A stretch of 64,000 nt of DNA, taken from assembly GCF_022513565.1 (NCBI RefSeq), contig NZ_JAKWBE010000021.1, positions 1-64,000 of the forward strand. Direction: 5' to 3'. A model generated the notes under the pieces. The model was not told where the DNA came from and did no database searches. It saw nothing but the letters and a program-made list of their open reading frames with translations. Position numbers and translations under genes: made by a program. Position 1 is the first letter of the stretch, and every line of letters starts with the position of its first letter. Source of the stretch: Streptomyces gilvus. Its GTDB lineage: Bacteria; Actinomycetota; Actinomycetes; Streptomycetales; Streptomycetaceae. Shown piece after piece: positions 51,837-60,210 of the stretch.

Positions 51837-53021
51837 ATGATGGAGCTGCAGTTCGGTGCGGAGGTGGAGGACTTCCGCGACGAGGTGCGTACCTGGCTGG
51901 CCGAGCACCTGGTGGGTGAGTTCGCCGAGCACCGCGGCGTGGGCGGCCCCACCGACGGTGAGGCGTGGGAGGTCCGGCTCGCCTGGGACCGGGAACTGTC
52001 GGCCGGTGGCTGGCTGGGCCTCGGCTGGCCGCGCGAGTACGGCGGGCGCGGCCTGGGCCTGCTGGAGGAGATCGTCTTCGAGTACGAGTACGCGCGCTCC
52101 GGGGCCCCGTACCGGGCCACCGGCAACGCTCTGGACCTGCTCGGCCCCATGCTGATCGCGATGGGCAGCGAGGAGCAGAAGCAGCGCTTCATTCCCCGCA
52201 TCCTGGCCGTCGAGGAACTGTGGGGCCAGGGGTTCAGCGAGCCCGGCGCGGGATCGGACCTGGCGTCCGTACGCACCCGTGCCGAGCTGGACGGGGACGA
52301 GTGGGTCCTCAACGGCCAGAAGGTGTGGACCACCTTCGGTATGCAGGCCGACTGGCTGTACGTCCTGTGCCGGACCGACCCCGACTCCACGCGGCACAAG
52401 GGCCTCAGCATGCTGCTGGTCCCCACCGATCAGCCCGGTGTCGAGATCCGTCCCATCCGTTCACTGGCCGGGCAGGACGAGTTCACCGAGGTCTTCTTCA
52501 CCGACGCCCGGACCCGGGCCGACCTGGTCGTCGGCGATGTGGGCCAGGGCTGGCGCACCGCTATGGGCACGCTCGGCATCGAGCGCGGCGCCACGCTGCT
52601 GCCGGCCCAGCTCGCCTACGAGCGGGAGATGGACGCGCTGCTGGAGCTGGCCCGTGAGCGTGGTGCGCTCACCGACCCGATGCATCGCCGTTCCCTCCTG
52701 GACGCGTGGATGTCGGTGCGGATCATGCGCACCACCAACCTGCGTACGGTCGCCGAGCTGCTGCAGGGACGCACCCCCGGAGCGCAGGCGACGACGGCCA
52801 AGCTGTACGCCTCGACCAACCACCAGCGAATGGGCCACCTGGCGATGCAGATCGAGGGCGCGGCCGGGCAGATCGTCGCGGACGGCTACGGCCTGGACGT
52901 GCGCCAGCGCTCCTTGCTCATCTCGCTCGCCGAGACCATCTACGGCGGGGCGAGCGAGGTCCAGCGCAACATCATCGGTGAGAAAGTGCTCGGCCTTCCC
53001 AGGGACCCGAAGCCGCTGTGA
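51837..53021 (+). CDS. Acyl-CoA dehydrogenase, large subunit of pair 3
   Basis: A 394-residue dehydrogenase with GFSEPGAGSDLASVRTRAEL, LYVLCRTDPDSTRHKGLSML and ETIYGGASEVQRNIIGEKVL (Gly at the canonical base position). N-terminal MMELQFGAEVEDFRDEVRTW is typical of FadE-type large partners. GAGGAGGGAACG precedes ATG 51837. It ends the 49120 operon. Confidence 0.87.
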   Translation: MMELQFGAEVEDFRDEVRTWLAEHLVGEFAEHRGVGGPTDGEAWEVRLAWDRELSAGGWLGLGWPREYGGRGLGLLEEIVFEYEYARSGAPYRATGNALDLLGPMLIAMGSEEQKQRFIPRILAVEELWGQGFSEPGAGSDLASVRTRAELDGDEWVLNGQKVWTTFGMQADWLYVLCRTDPDSTRHKGLSMLLVPTDQPGVEIRPIRSLAGQDEFTEVFFTDARTRADLVVGDVGQGWRTAMGTLGIERGATLLPAQLAYEREMDALLELARERGALTDPMHRRSLLDAWMSVRIMRTTNLRTVAELLQGRTPGAQATTAKLYASTNHQRMGHLAMQIEGAAGQIVADGYGLDVRQRSLLISLAETIYGGASEVQRNIIGEKVLGLPRDPKPL

Positions 53022-53154
53022 ACGGAGTGCGGACCGGCACGGAACTCTGCCATTGAAACTCGCTGGTTGCTCGCCGTCCGAGGGACTCGGGAAGTGTGGC
53101 GGACGCGTGCGTCGCATGCCGACTTGTCGCAGTGCGTCTCCATCTCACAAAATA

Positions 53155-53187
53155 ATCTAACTAAATATAGTATCTGTCTAAACGATT
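53155..53187. promoter_or_regulatory. Paired AT-rich element before the stand-alone dehydrogenase
   Basis: ATCTAACTAAAT (53155-53166) and GTCTAAACGATT (53176-53187), 21 bases apart, in an AT-rich block ending 14 bases before the ATG at 53202. Confidence 0.6.
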
Positions 53188-53201
53188 GAGGTGGATGCAT
53201 C

Positions 53202-54353
53202 ATGGATTTCGCGCTGACCGATGAACAGGAGATGCTGCGTGCTACCGCACGTCAGTTCGTCGCCGACGTCTGCCCGCCCGAACGCGCCAAGGAGTGGGAC
53301 GAGCAGCACGCCGTCCCACGCGAGCTGTTCGAGGGCATGGCGGAGCTCGGCTGGTTCTCGCTGCCCTTCGCCGAGGAGGACGGCGGTGACGGCGGCAGCC
53401 CGCTGGAGCTGATCCTCATCGCTGAGGAACTGGGCCGGGCGAGCTTCGACATCGCCATGTGCTACATCGGCGTGCTCATTCCGGGGCTCACCACCTTCCG
53501 GTGGGGCAGTGAGGCGCAGCGCGTCTTCATCCGTGAACAGGTCATGACCGGCCGCCACCGGCTTGCCGTCGCGATGAGCGAGCCCGACACCGGATCGGAC
53601 GCGGCGGCGCTGCGTACGCAGGCCGAGGACCGGGGAGACCACTACCTGGTGAACGGGCAGAAGGCGTGGTGCACCGGCGGCGGTCTGCCGGACACCACGA
53701 TCGCGACCTATGTACGCACCGGTCCGCGTGAGCCCAAGCACGGCGGGATCAGCCTGCTCCTGGTCGACCCCAAGACCGAGGGCATCGAGATCAGACGCAC
53801 GCCCACGCTCGCCCGGCACATCCTGGGCACCAACGAGGTCTTCTTCAAGGACGTCGTCGTGCCGAAGGAGAACCTGGTGGGACCGCAGGACGAGGCATGG
53901 AAAGTGATGCTCTCCAACCTGGAACTGGAGAAGGTCATCATCACCGGCGGCTACCTGGGCGCCGCGCAGGCCACGTTGGACGAGATGCTCAAGTACTCCC
54001 AGGACCGTCAGGCGTTCGGCCGTCCGATCGGCACCTTCCAGTCCCTGGCCCACGCCATGGCCGACCTGCAGACCGAGATCGACTCGGCGCGGCTGCTCGC
54101 CTACCGGGCCGCCTGGCTCCTGGCACAGGGCAAGCCGTGCACCCGTGAGGGGTCGATGGCCAAGCTGAAGGGCTCGGAGACCTATGTCAACGCCGCGCGG
54201 CTGGGCATGCAGGTGTGCGCCGGGCAGGGCTTCTCCACAGAGAGCGTCATGAGCTTCCGCTACCGGGAGTCGATCGTCGCCACGATCTCGGGCGGAACCA
54301 GCCAGATCCAGCGCAACGGGATCGCCCGCAGCATGGGTCTGCGCACGTACTGA
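53202..54353 (+). CDS. Acyl-CoA dehydrogenase, homotetramer type
   Basis: A 383-residue acyl-CoA dehydrogenase. AMSEPDTGSDAAALRTQAED, TYVRTGPREPKHGGISLLLV, QDRQAFGRPIGTFQSLAHAM and ATISGGTSQIQRNGIARSMG are canonical. At the C-terminal base position it has Gly. NLELEKVIITGGYLGAAQA places a Glu where isovaleryl-CoA dehydrogenase has its catalytic Glu, suggesting the isovaleryl/long-chain type. GAGGTGG before ATG 53202. Followed by the serine-hydrolase gene. Confidence 0.88.
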   Translation: MDFALTDEQEMLRATARQFVADVCPPERAKEWDEQHAVPRELFEGMAELGWFSLPFAEEDGGDGGSPLELILIAEELGRASFDIAMCYIGVLIPGLTTFRWGSEAQRVFIREQVMTGRHRLAVAMSEPDTGSDAAALRTQAEDRGDHYLVNGQKAWCTGGGLPDTTIATYVRTGPREPKHGGISLLLVDPKTEGIEIRRTPTLARHILGTNEVFFKDVVVPKENLVGPQDEAWKVMLSNLELEKVIITGGYLGAAQATLDEMLKYSQDRQAFGRPIGTFQSLAHAMADLQTEIDSARLLAYRAAWLLAQGKPCTREGSMAKLKGSETYVNAARLGMQVCAGQGFSTESVMSFRYRESIVATISGGTSQIQRNGIARSMGLRTY

Positions 54354-54356
54354 CCG

Positions 54357-54374
54357 CCCGGGCCCTGGCCCGGG
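54357..54374 (+). terminator. Short perfect hairpin after the dehydrogenase
   Basis: CCCGGGCC and GGCCCGGG, with CT between (effective 4-base loop), begin 4 bases after the stop of the 53202 gene. May attenuate transcription into the serine-hydrolase gene 70 bases downstream. Confidence 0.45.
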
Positions 54375-54426
54375 GCCGCCTGCCGGACCGGAGCCCGACC
54401 ACCCACAGCCACCACGGAGGTGGACC

Positions 54427-55545
54427 TTGTTCGATCGTTCGATCGTCGATCCGCTGGCAGCCGGTGTCGATCCCGGCAAGCTGGACGTCCTGCTGCGCCG
54501 CGTCAGGCTGGAGGTCGAGCACGGTCCGCTGCCCTCGGCCCAGCTGGCCGTCGCCCGGCACGGCCGCCTGGTGGCGTTCGAGACCTGGGGCGACGCCGAC
54601 CCTGACACCCGGTACATCCTGCAGTCGGTGGGCAGGACCGTGGTGGCGGGCGCGGCGTGGAAGCTGCTGGGGGAGGAGCTGCTGCGGCTGGACGAACCGG
54701 TCGCCGGGATCATTCCCGAATTCGCGGCCAACGGGAAGGAAGGGGTGACGGTCGAGCACGTTCTCACCCACTCCGCCGGCTTGCCGTTCGCGCCGCTCGG
54801 CTACCCCAAGATGTGCGACCGCGACCTGCGGCTCGCGGCCTTCGGCCGCTGGAAGCCGGACTATCCGCCCGGCACCCGGTTCCAGTTCCACTTGACCTCG
54901 GCGGCCTGGCTGATCGCCGAAATGGTCGAACGGCGGACGGGCCTGCCGCTCGCGGACTACCTGCGGGAGCAGGTCGTCCGCCCGCTCGGACTGGACAGCC
55001 TTGAGCTGGGAGTCCCGGTGGAAGCCCAGAAGGCCACCGTCGCCCCGATGATCGCCACCGACCGCACCAGCGAAGAGCAGGAGCCCGACCCATGGGGGCC
55101 CTGGTACCTGTCCAACCCCGACATCCTTGCCGCGGGCGAGCCCAGTCACTCCCTAGTGGGGACGGCCGCGGATGTCGCGCTGTTCTATCAGGCCCTGGAG
55201 AGCTCGGAGCTGTGGCCGCGCGAAGCGGTCGAGGAGGGCAGGCGGATGCGCTTCGCCAAGGCCCCCGCCGGGCGAGAACTCTACGGCGGCAGCGACAAGC
55301 GAGTCGGCATGGGCTTGTTCGTGACAGTCGCGGGTCCCGACTCGGGCGGCAATTTGCCCTCGACCGGCTCGCCCGCCCTCTACGGCAACGCCGGCGCCGC
55401 CTACCAGCTGGGCTTCATGGACCCGGAGACGGGTGTGTCCTTCGCCTGGCTGAGCAACGGCTACCCTCTGGCCGGATACGACCTGTCACGCAGGGGGGAA
55501 GCCCTGCTGACCAACGTCGCCAATCTGGCGGCCGACCTGCTCTGA
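54427..55545 (+). CDS. Beta-lactamase/EstB-fold serine hydrolase with altered active site
   Basis: A 372-residue protein of the beta-lactamase-related serine hydrolase family (VEHVLTHSAGLPFAPLGYPK, GLPLADYLREQVVRPLGLDS). At the expected SxxK position it reads SVGR. At the expected YxS/N position it reads FQFHLTS, so both the Lys and the Tyr of the usual catalytic machinery appear replaced. It may be inactive, bind acyl-CoA, or use different chemistry. TTG start with GGAGG six bases upstream. It follows the stand-alone dehydrogenase. Confidence 0.8.
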   Translation: MFDRSIVDPLAAGVDPGKLDVLLRRVRLEVEHGPLPSAQLAVARHGRLVAFETWGDADPDTRYILQSVGRTVVAGAAWKLLGEELLRLDEPVAGIIPEFAANGKEGVTVEHVLTHSAGLPFAPLGYPKMCDRDLRLAAFGRWKPDYPPGTRFQFHLTSAAWLIAEMVERRTGLPLADYLREQVVRPLGLDSLELGVPVEAQKATVAPMIATDRTSEEQEPDPWGPWYLSNPDILAAGEPSHSLVGTAADVALFYQALESSELWPREAVEEGRRMRFAKAPAGRELYGGSDKRVGMGLFVTVAGPDSGGNLPSTGSPALYGNAGAAYQLGFMDPETGVSFAWLSNGYPLAGYDLSRRGEALLTNVANLAADLL

Positions 55546-56077
55546 GAGGGCGATGAGAGCCGGTTCGCAGGCTCGGTGACCGTCGAGAAGTCGCCGACAG
55601 CGATCAGTGCTCTTCCGGTTGACAGACAGCTTGCACCCTTCCCGCAACCCTGCGGGGCTGTTTCCCGGTTCACAACAGTCCTCATCCGGTGCGCATTCAT
55701 CCCGCCCCCGACGGCTGCCCGCGCTGGCCACCGATCCCCTCGTGACCGACCAGGGATGGACACGCGCAGAGGAGGGTGCTGACGGAACACCTGGCGAAGG
55801 TGCAGCGGCTCGCCGCGACGTCCCAGAAGCCGGCAACGATCCCCGTCCCTCGGCCGGTCTCGGAGACGGCGAGCGCGTGAATGGGCCGGACCGCGGCTGA
55901 CCTCAGGTCCGGCTGCGCTGTCGCCGTCGCCGGCCCGGTCCGATCCCGGCCGAACCGGCCTGGGACATATCCCGCGCCGCCGACTGCCTCCTCGCATCCG
56001 AGCGCCGGGCTCCTTCTGCTCCGTCCCGCCCGGGATCTCCTTCTCCCACCCCCGCCATAGAGCCCCGCGGTGGCGTC
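55546..56077. other. Non-coding gap between hydrolase and MmyB-type regulator
   Basis: 532 bases between convergent genes. Open frames on both strands lack ribosome sites and family matches. One plus frame near 55780 encodes VLTEHLAKVQRLAATSQKPA, which could be a fragment of something, but I do not recognise it. Confidence 0.4.
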
Positions 56078-56938
56078 TCAGTGACCTATGACCGCCCCCC
56101 AAGTGGCCTGCCCCCGAATGATCTCGAGTTTGCGTGCGTCGTCAGGTGTCGCGGGAAGGTGCACGACCACCTTCAGTGAAGGTCGATCGATCAGCCGCAG
56201 CTGCATGAGGTACGTCGAGAGACATCCGATGTCCTTGTGCAGGAACTCCTGTCTGCCGCTGACGCCCCGGACCACCTCGTGAGCCGCCCACCAGCGTTGG
56301 AAGTCGGCGTTGGCAGCCGCCAGTTCGTCCGCGATACGCGAGAACCGGGGGTCACTGGGATGCGCGGCCGCCTCCGCTCGGAACTGGCCGATGACGGAGC
56401 GGGCGTGTTCCTCCCAGGCGGCCAGTGAGCTTCGGACCCTCGGGACGTTGAACGTGGCCCACAGGACGTTCCTGTGGGGCGGTTGGAGCTCACCGATGTC
56501 GCAGAACACCGCGACCAGCGCGTCGTTCCAGGCCAGGTAGTCGAAAGTCGGTCCGAGGACATATGCGGGCGCGGGCAGCAACCGCTCCAGCAGCTGCCGC
56601 GCGTGTTCGTCGACGGTGTTGTCCCGGCAGGGATAAGGGCCCGGCGGGAGCCCGGCGAGACGTCGCATGTGCCGGTGTTCGTCCTCGGTCAGCCGCAACG
56701 CCGCGGCGATGCTGTCGATGACGTCGACCGTCGCGTGCACGTTCTGACCCTGCTCGAGGCGGGTGTACCAGCTGTAACTCACTCGCGACAGGTTGGCGAC
56801 CTCCTCCCGCCGCAAACCAGGGACACGGCGCGGCCGGTCGGCCGGAGCAAGCCCGACCGATTCAGGCCGCACCTGGGAACGGCGCGCGCGGAGAAACGCC
56901 GCCAGCTCGTGAGGTCGTTTGTCAGCGTCGGACGCCAT
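56078..56938 (-). CDS. XRE family regulator with MmyB-type ligand domain
   Basis: A 286-residue regulator. The N-terminal XRE HTH contains VPGLRREEVANLSRVSYSWY, TRLEQGQNVHATVDVIDSIA. A C-terminal MmyB-like PAS-type domain, thought to bind fatty acids, includes PAPAYVLGPTFDYLAWNDAL and EFLHKDIGCLSTYLMQLRLI. In Streptomyces such proteins often control the divergent neighbouring gene. The divergent APH/unknown/thioesterase/ligase operon is the likely target. A perfect 17-base dyad lies 24 bases upstream. Confidence 0.88.
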   Translation of the reverse strand: MASDADKRPHELAAFLRARRSQVRPESVGLAPADRPRRVPGLRREEVANLSRVSYSWYTRLEQGQNVHATVDVIDSIAAALRLTEDEHRHMRRLAGLPPGPYPCRDNTVDEHARQLLERLLPAPAYVLGPTFDYLAWNDALVAVFCDIGELQPPHRNVLWATFNVPRVRSSLAAWEEHARSVIGQFRAEAAAHPSDPRFSRIADELAAANADFQRWWAAHEVVRGVSGRQEFLHKDIGCLSTYLMQLRLIDRPSLKVVVHLPATPDDARKLEIIRGQATWGAVIGH

Positions 56939-56962
56939 CTGCTCAACCCGCCATCCCGTTTC

Positions 56963-56979
56963 CTACCACTCGAAGTGGT
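56963..56979. promoter_or_regulatory. Perfect 17-base operator before the MmyB-type gene
   Basis: TACCACT-N3-AGTGGTA with spacer CGA. Typical size for MmyB-type or other dimeric HTH proteins. It is the only dyad in the 327-base divergent gap. The AT-rich element of the neighbouring operons is absent here. Confidence 0.65.
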
Positions 56980-57051
56980 ACCACAGACCAGATCCTTGTC
57001 ACCCCGCTCGCCCCACCGCAAGATCGGCGGGAGATGGACATTGGAGGTTCC

Positions 57052-57264
57052 ATGGAAGTACAGCCCCCACGGAGACGATTCGACCGCCAGGCGCTGACAA
57101 GGCCGCGGGCCGCCTTCGACCGCAACTGGTCGGGACTTCCGTCCTCCGCGCCTTCACACGACGGGCGTCAGCGCCGGGGCGAGCAAGAACTCGTGCACTG
57201 GTTCGCCTCCGGCCAGGTCGCGCCTCACGGCATCGCTCCCCGGCACATCCTACCGGTGGTCTGA
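57052..57264 (+). CDS. Possible 70-residue leader peptide or small protein
   Basis: An ATG at 57052 preceded by GGAGGTTCC opens a frame of 70 codons (MEVQPPRRRFDRQALTRPRA) that ends one base before the GTG of the phosphotransferase gene. The good ribosome site and tight spacing argue for translation. The basic, low-complexity sequence matches no family I know, so it may be spurious. Confidence 0.25.
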   Translation: MEVQPPRRRFDRQALTRPRAAFDRNWSGLPSSAPSHDGRQRRGEQELVHWFASGQVAPHGIAPRHILPVV

Positions 57265-57265
57265 A

Positions 57266-58324
57266 GTGCGCGATCTCTCCTTCTTCGCGGACCGCCGCGG
57301 AAACCTCGAACGCTGGCTCGCAGGAGTCATGCCGGACGCGACCTCGATCGCGCTCTCCCCGTTCACTCCCGTGAACTCGGGCTTCTCGAACGCCACGATG
57401 CTCACCGAGTTCCGCTGGAGCGACGCCAATGGTGACCACGTCGACGAGATGGTGATACGGGCTCAGCCGCCCGGGGACGGGCTCTTTCCCGACTATGACC
57501 TCCGGCTCCAGTACGACGTCATGGCTGCTCTGGCCAAGACCCCGGTCCCCGTTCCGAAGGTCGGCCCCTTCGTCGACGACCCGGACGTGCTCGGGGGGCC
57601 CTGCTTCCTGATGCATCGAGTGCACGGCGAGGTGGCGTCCGGCTTCCGGCCCGGCTTCCACGGGCACGGGCTGTTCTTCGACGCGTCCGTGGAACGCCGC
57701 CGCAAGATGTGGTTCGCGGCCGTCGACGCGATGGCCTCGCTGCACAGCCTGGATGCCGACGCCCTGCCGCTTCCTTCCTCCCTCGGTCCGAAGGACAGCG
57801 CCAGGGACACGGTCCTGCGGATGCTCGACGTCATCGAAAGCCAGCTGGACTTCACGGGCCTGGATCCGTTCCCGGTGCTCCGCGAAGCACTCCGGTACCT
57901 GCGGTCGGAGATACCGGCCGACGGCCGCACGGCGCTGTGCTGGGGGGACGCACGCCCCGGGAACATCGTCTACCGCGATGATCAGGTCGCGGCCGTACTG
58001 GACTGGGAGCTGGCACACCTCGGCCCGCCGGAGGGCGACCTCGCGTACTTCCTGCTGGTGGACGAGACGGTGGCCGAACTCAACCACGTGCCACGCCTGC
58101 CCGGCCTGCCGGAACGCGACGAGACCGTGGCCTACTACGAGTCGCGCACCGGTCGACCCGTGAAGGACCTCGAGTTCCACGGCGTCCTGCAGTGCCTGCG
58201 CCTGGCCGCCATGCTGGTCCTGACCGTGCGCCTCAGCCCGCCGGAGCTGAGCTTCCCCGCCGGCTACCTCACCGACAACGTCCCGACGCGGCGGCTCGCC
58301 GAGCTGCTGCGTGCTCACGCCTGA
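57266..58324 (+). CDS. Phosphotransferase family protein (APH/ACAD10-like)
   Basis: A 352-residue kinase-fold protein. The catalytic loop is ALCWGDARPGNIVYRDDQVA (Trp replaces the usual His of HGD), and the metal-binding DWE is in VLDWELAHLGPPEGDLAYFL. This group is related to the kinase-like domain of human ACAD10/11 and mycobacterial FadE36-neighbour proteins. Those phosphorylate 4-hydroxyacyl-CoAs or choline-like groups. It fits a lipid-catabolic operon. GTG 57266 has a weak ribosome site. First clear gene of the operon reaching 61705. Confidence 0.82.
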   Translation: MRDLSFFADRRGNLERWLAGVMPDATSIALSPFTPVNSGFSNATMLTEFRWSDANGDHVDEMVIRAQPPGDGLFPDYDLRLQYDVMAALAKTPVPVPKVGPFVDDPDVLGGPCFLMHRVHGEVASGFRPGFHGHGLFFDASVERRRKMWFAAVDAMASLHSLDADALPLPSSLGPKDSARDTVLRMLDVIESQLDFTGLDPFPVLREALRYLRSEIPADGRTALCWGDARPGNIVYRDDQVAAVLDWELAHLGPPEGDLAYFLLVDETVAELNHVPRLPGLPERDETVAYYESRTGRPVKDLEFHGVLQCLRLAAMLVLTVRLSPPELSFPAGYLTDNVPTRRLAELLRAHA

Positions 58325-58342
58325 AACGATTGGAGTGATCAC

Positions 58343-59515
58343 ATGAACGACGTCGTGCTCACCGCCGCCGACGAGTATCTCTGCCACCAGACCGTCGCCA
58401 GCTTCGAGCAGGTCACCACGACGGACCGCAACTGGACGGAGAAGGGGTACGTCGTCGCCTACGACACCACCGGCGAGGTGATGATCGCCGTCGGTATCGG
58501 CAAGTACACCAACCGGGACGTCATGGACGCCTTCGCCGGCGTGGCCGTCCCCGGCAGGCAGTGGAACGTCCGCGCGTCCAGGGAACTGCGCCCGGACCTC
58601 GACCGCACCACCGTCGGCCCCGTGGTGTGGGAAGTCGTGCGGCCTCCCGTGGAGAACCGGGTCGTCCTGACCGACAACGAACTCGACATCAGCTTCGACG
58701 TGACCTTCGAGAGCGACTTCGATCCCATCGTCGGCAGCCCTGGCCTGCGTCGGGACCGGGGGATCACGGGCAACCACACGATTCGGTACTTCCAGCCCGG
58801 CCGCGCGCGGGGTGAGGTCAACATCGAGGGCCGCACCTACGTGCTCGACCCGGAGCGTACGTACGCCTACAAGGACCGCTCGTGGGGCATCCGGTCGATG
58901 ACCGGCATTCCGAACCCCGGGGCGTTCTGGTTCAACGATCCGGTCGGTCTCCCCGAATCAGGTCTCCGGCCCGCTCCCCCTCGCACCGAGGGAATTCTGC
59001 ACGGCTACCTCAACTTCAACTTCGGCAGTTGGGCGCTGTCCACCACGTTCACCCAGGGACCCGACGGCCGGCCGATCCAGTCCAGCACCGGCGTGTCCGA
59101 AGGGTTCGTCGTCTTCCCCGGCAGCTCCAAGCCGCGCCTGCGCATCACCGATATCCAGCTCGACTTCGAGTTCTGGCCGAACTCGCGTCGCGCTCGGGCA
59201 CTCGAAGCCAAGGTAGAGCTGGAGGACGGCTCGAAGCGCGAGATCACCTGCACCTGGAAGGACCTTGTCTACTACTTCAGGGGCGGCGGCTACTTCGGCT
59301 TCCGCGGCTGGTGGCAGGGTGGCTACCGGGGCCCGCTGGATGTCGCCGGCGAGTCGCTCGACCTTCGCGACAAGGCGGTCCGCGACGAGCTGTACGGCTG
59401 CGAGGAGATCGCCGTCGACCTTGTGTGCGGCGACGAGACGGGCAACGGTGTGATCGAGCCCTGGGCCATCGGCGCCCTTCCCCGCTACGGGATCACCGAG
59501 GAGATGCTGGGATGA
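58343..59515 (+). CDS. Uncharacterised protein of a lipocalin/AttH-like family
   Basis: A 390-residue soluble, beta-rich protein without signal peptide. Internal duplication is suggested by two aromatic-rich segments (YKDRSWGIRSMTGIPNPGAF and VYYFRGGGYFGFRGWWQGGY in the second half). Similar proteins are found near acyl-CoA dehydrogenase and ligase genes and fall in uncharacterised DUF7064/7065-like families. I do not know the function; a hydrophobic-ligand binder or a hydratase-like enzyme is possible. Its stop overlaps the next gene's ATG (ATGA). Confidence 0.65.
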   Translation: MNDVVLTAADEYLCHQTVASFEQVTTTDRNWTEKGYVVAYDTTGEVMIAVGIGKYTNRDVMDAFAGVAVPGRQWNVRASRELRPDLDRTTVGPVVWEVVRPPVENRVVLTDNELDISFDVTFESDFDPIVGSPGLRRDRGITGNHTIRYFQPGRARGEVNIEGRTYVLDPERTYAYKDRSWGIRSMTGIPNPGAFWFNDPVGLPESGLRPAPPRTEGILHGYLNFNFGSWALSTTFTQGPDGRPIQSSTGVSEGFVVFPGSSKPRLRITDIQLDFEFWPNSRRARALEAKVELEDGSKREITCTWKDLVYYFRGGGYFGFRGWWQGGYRGPLDVAGESLDLRDKAVRDELYGCEEIAVDLVCGDETGNGVIEPWAIGALPRYGITEEMLG

Positions 59516-60210
59516 CCGAGCATCTCGCGTCGATGGCGGAGAGGGTGAACAGGCTCGCCAACGCGGCGCGGATCTCAAGGGCGCCCAACGACGTGGTCGA
59601 CCAGGTCTGTTCGCTGACCCGGCAGGCGGAGGCCCTTCTCGAGCAGTATGCGTGGGCCGGACCGTACGCGGTGGAGCAACTCGCGCCGCCCGACCAGGAC
59701 ATGTTGGTCTGGGAGCCCGACGATCTGCGCAGGACGATCCCGTACAGCCCCATCCTCGGCAACCTCAGCCCGACAGCCGGCCGGACCAAGGTATGGGCCG
59801 ACGGCGACGACGTCGAAGGATCGGTCACCCTGTCTCCGATCCACGCGGGCCCGATGGGTACCGTGCACGGCGGCATTGTGGCCGCCGTGCTTGACGAACT
59901 CACGAGTCTGGCCATTCTCGCCTCCGGGAACGTAGGCTACACACGGTCCATGACAGTTACCTACCGACGGCCGACGCCACTCGGCAGCGAGCTGAGCCTG
60001 TGGGCCAAGACCGCCGGCCGAGCCGGCGATGTGTTCATGACTTCCGCCGAGATACGCCATGCCGGTCAGGTCACCGCGTCCGCGGTCACCCTGCATCACG
60101 CGGCCGGCCGTCGGGACGAGCCCATCTACCGAAAGGCGAGAGATGACCGACCAGCTCGCGTGGCGCGCGGCGGACACATCGGTGGCGCTGGAGCACCGCA
60201 GCATCAGTGA
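59512..60210 (+). CDS. PaaI-type hotdog thioesterase
   Basis: A 232-residue protein whose hotdog domain (GSVTLSPIHAGPMGTVHGGI, VAAVLDELTSLAILASGNVG, VTYRRPTPLGSELSLWAKTA) is typical of PaaI-like thioesterases. An alpha-helical N-terminal extension of about 60 residues is present. The C-terminal 22 codons overlap the ligase gene by 68 bases and are probably dispensable. Coupled by ATGA to the preceding gene. Confidence 0.82.
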   Translation: MTEHLASMAERVNRLANAARISRAPNDVVDQVCSLTRQAEALLEQYAWAGPYAVEQLAPPDQDMLVWEPDDLRRTIPYSPILGNLSPTAGRTKVWADGDDVEGSVTLSPIHAGPMGTVHGGIVAAVLDELTSLAILASGNVGYTRSMTVTYRRPTPLGSELSLWAKTAGRAGDVFMTSAEIRHAGQVTASAVTLHHAAGRRDEPIYRKARDDRPARVARGGHIGGAGAPQHQ

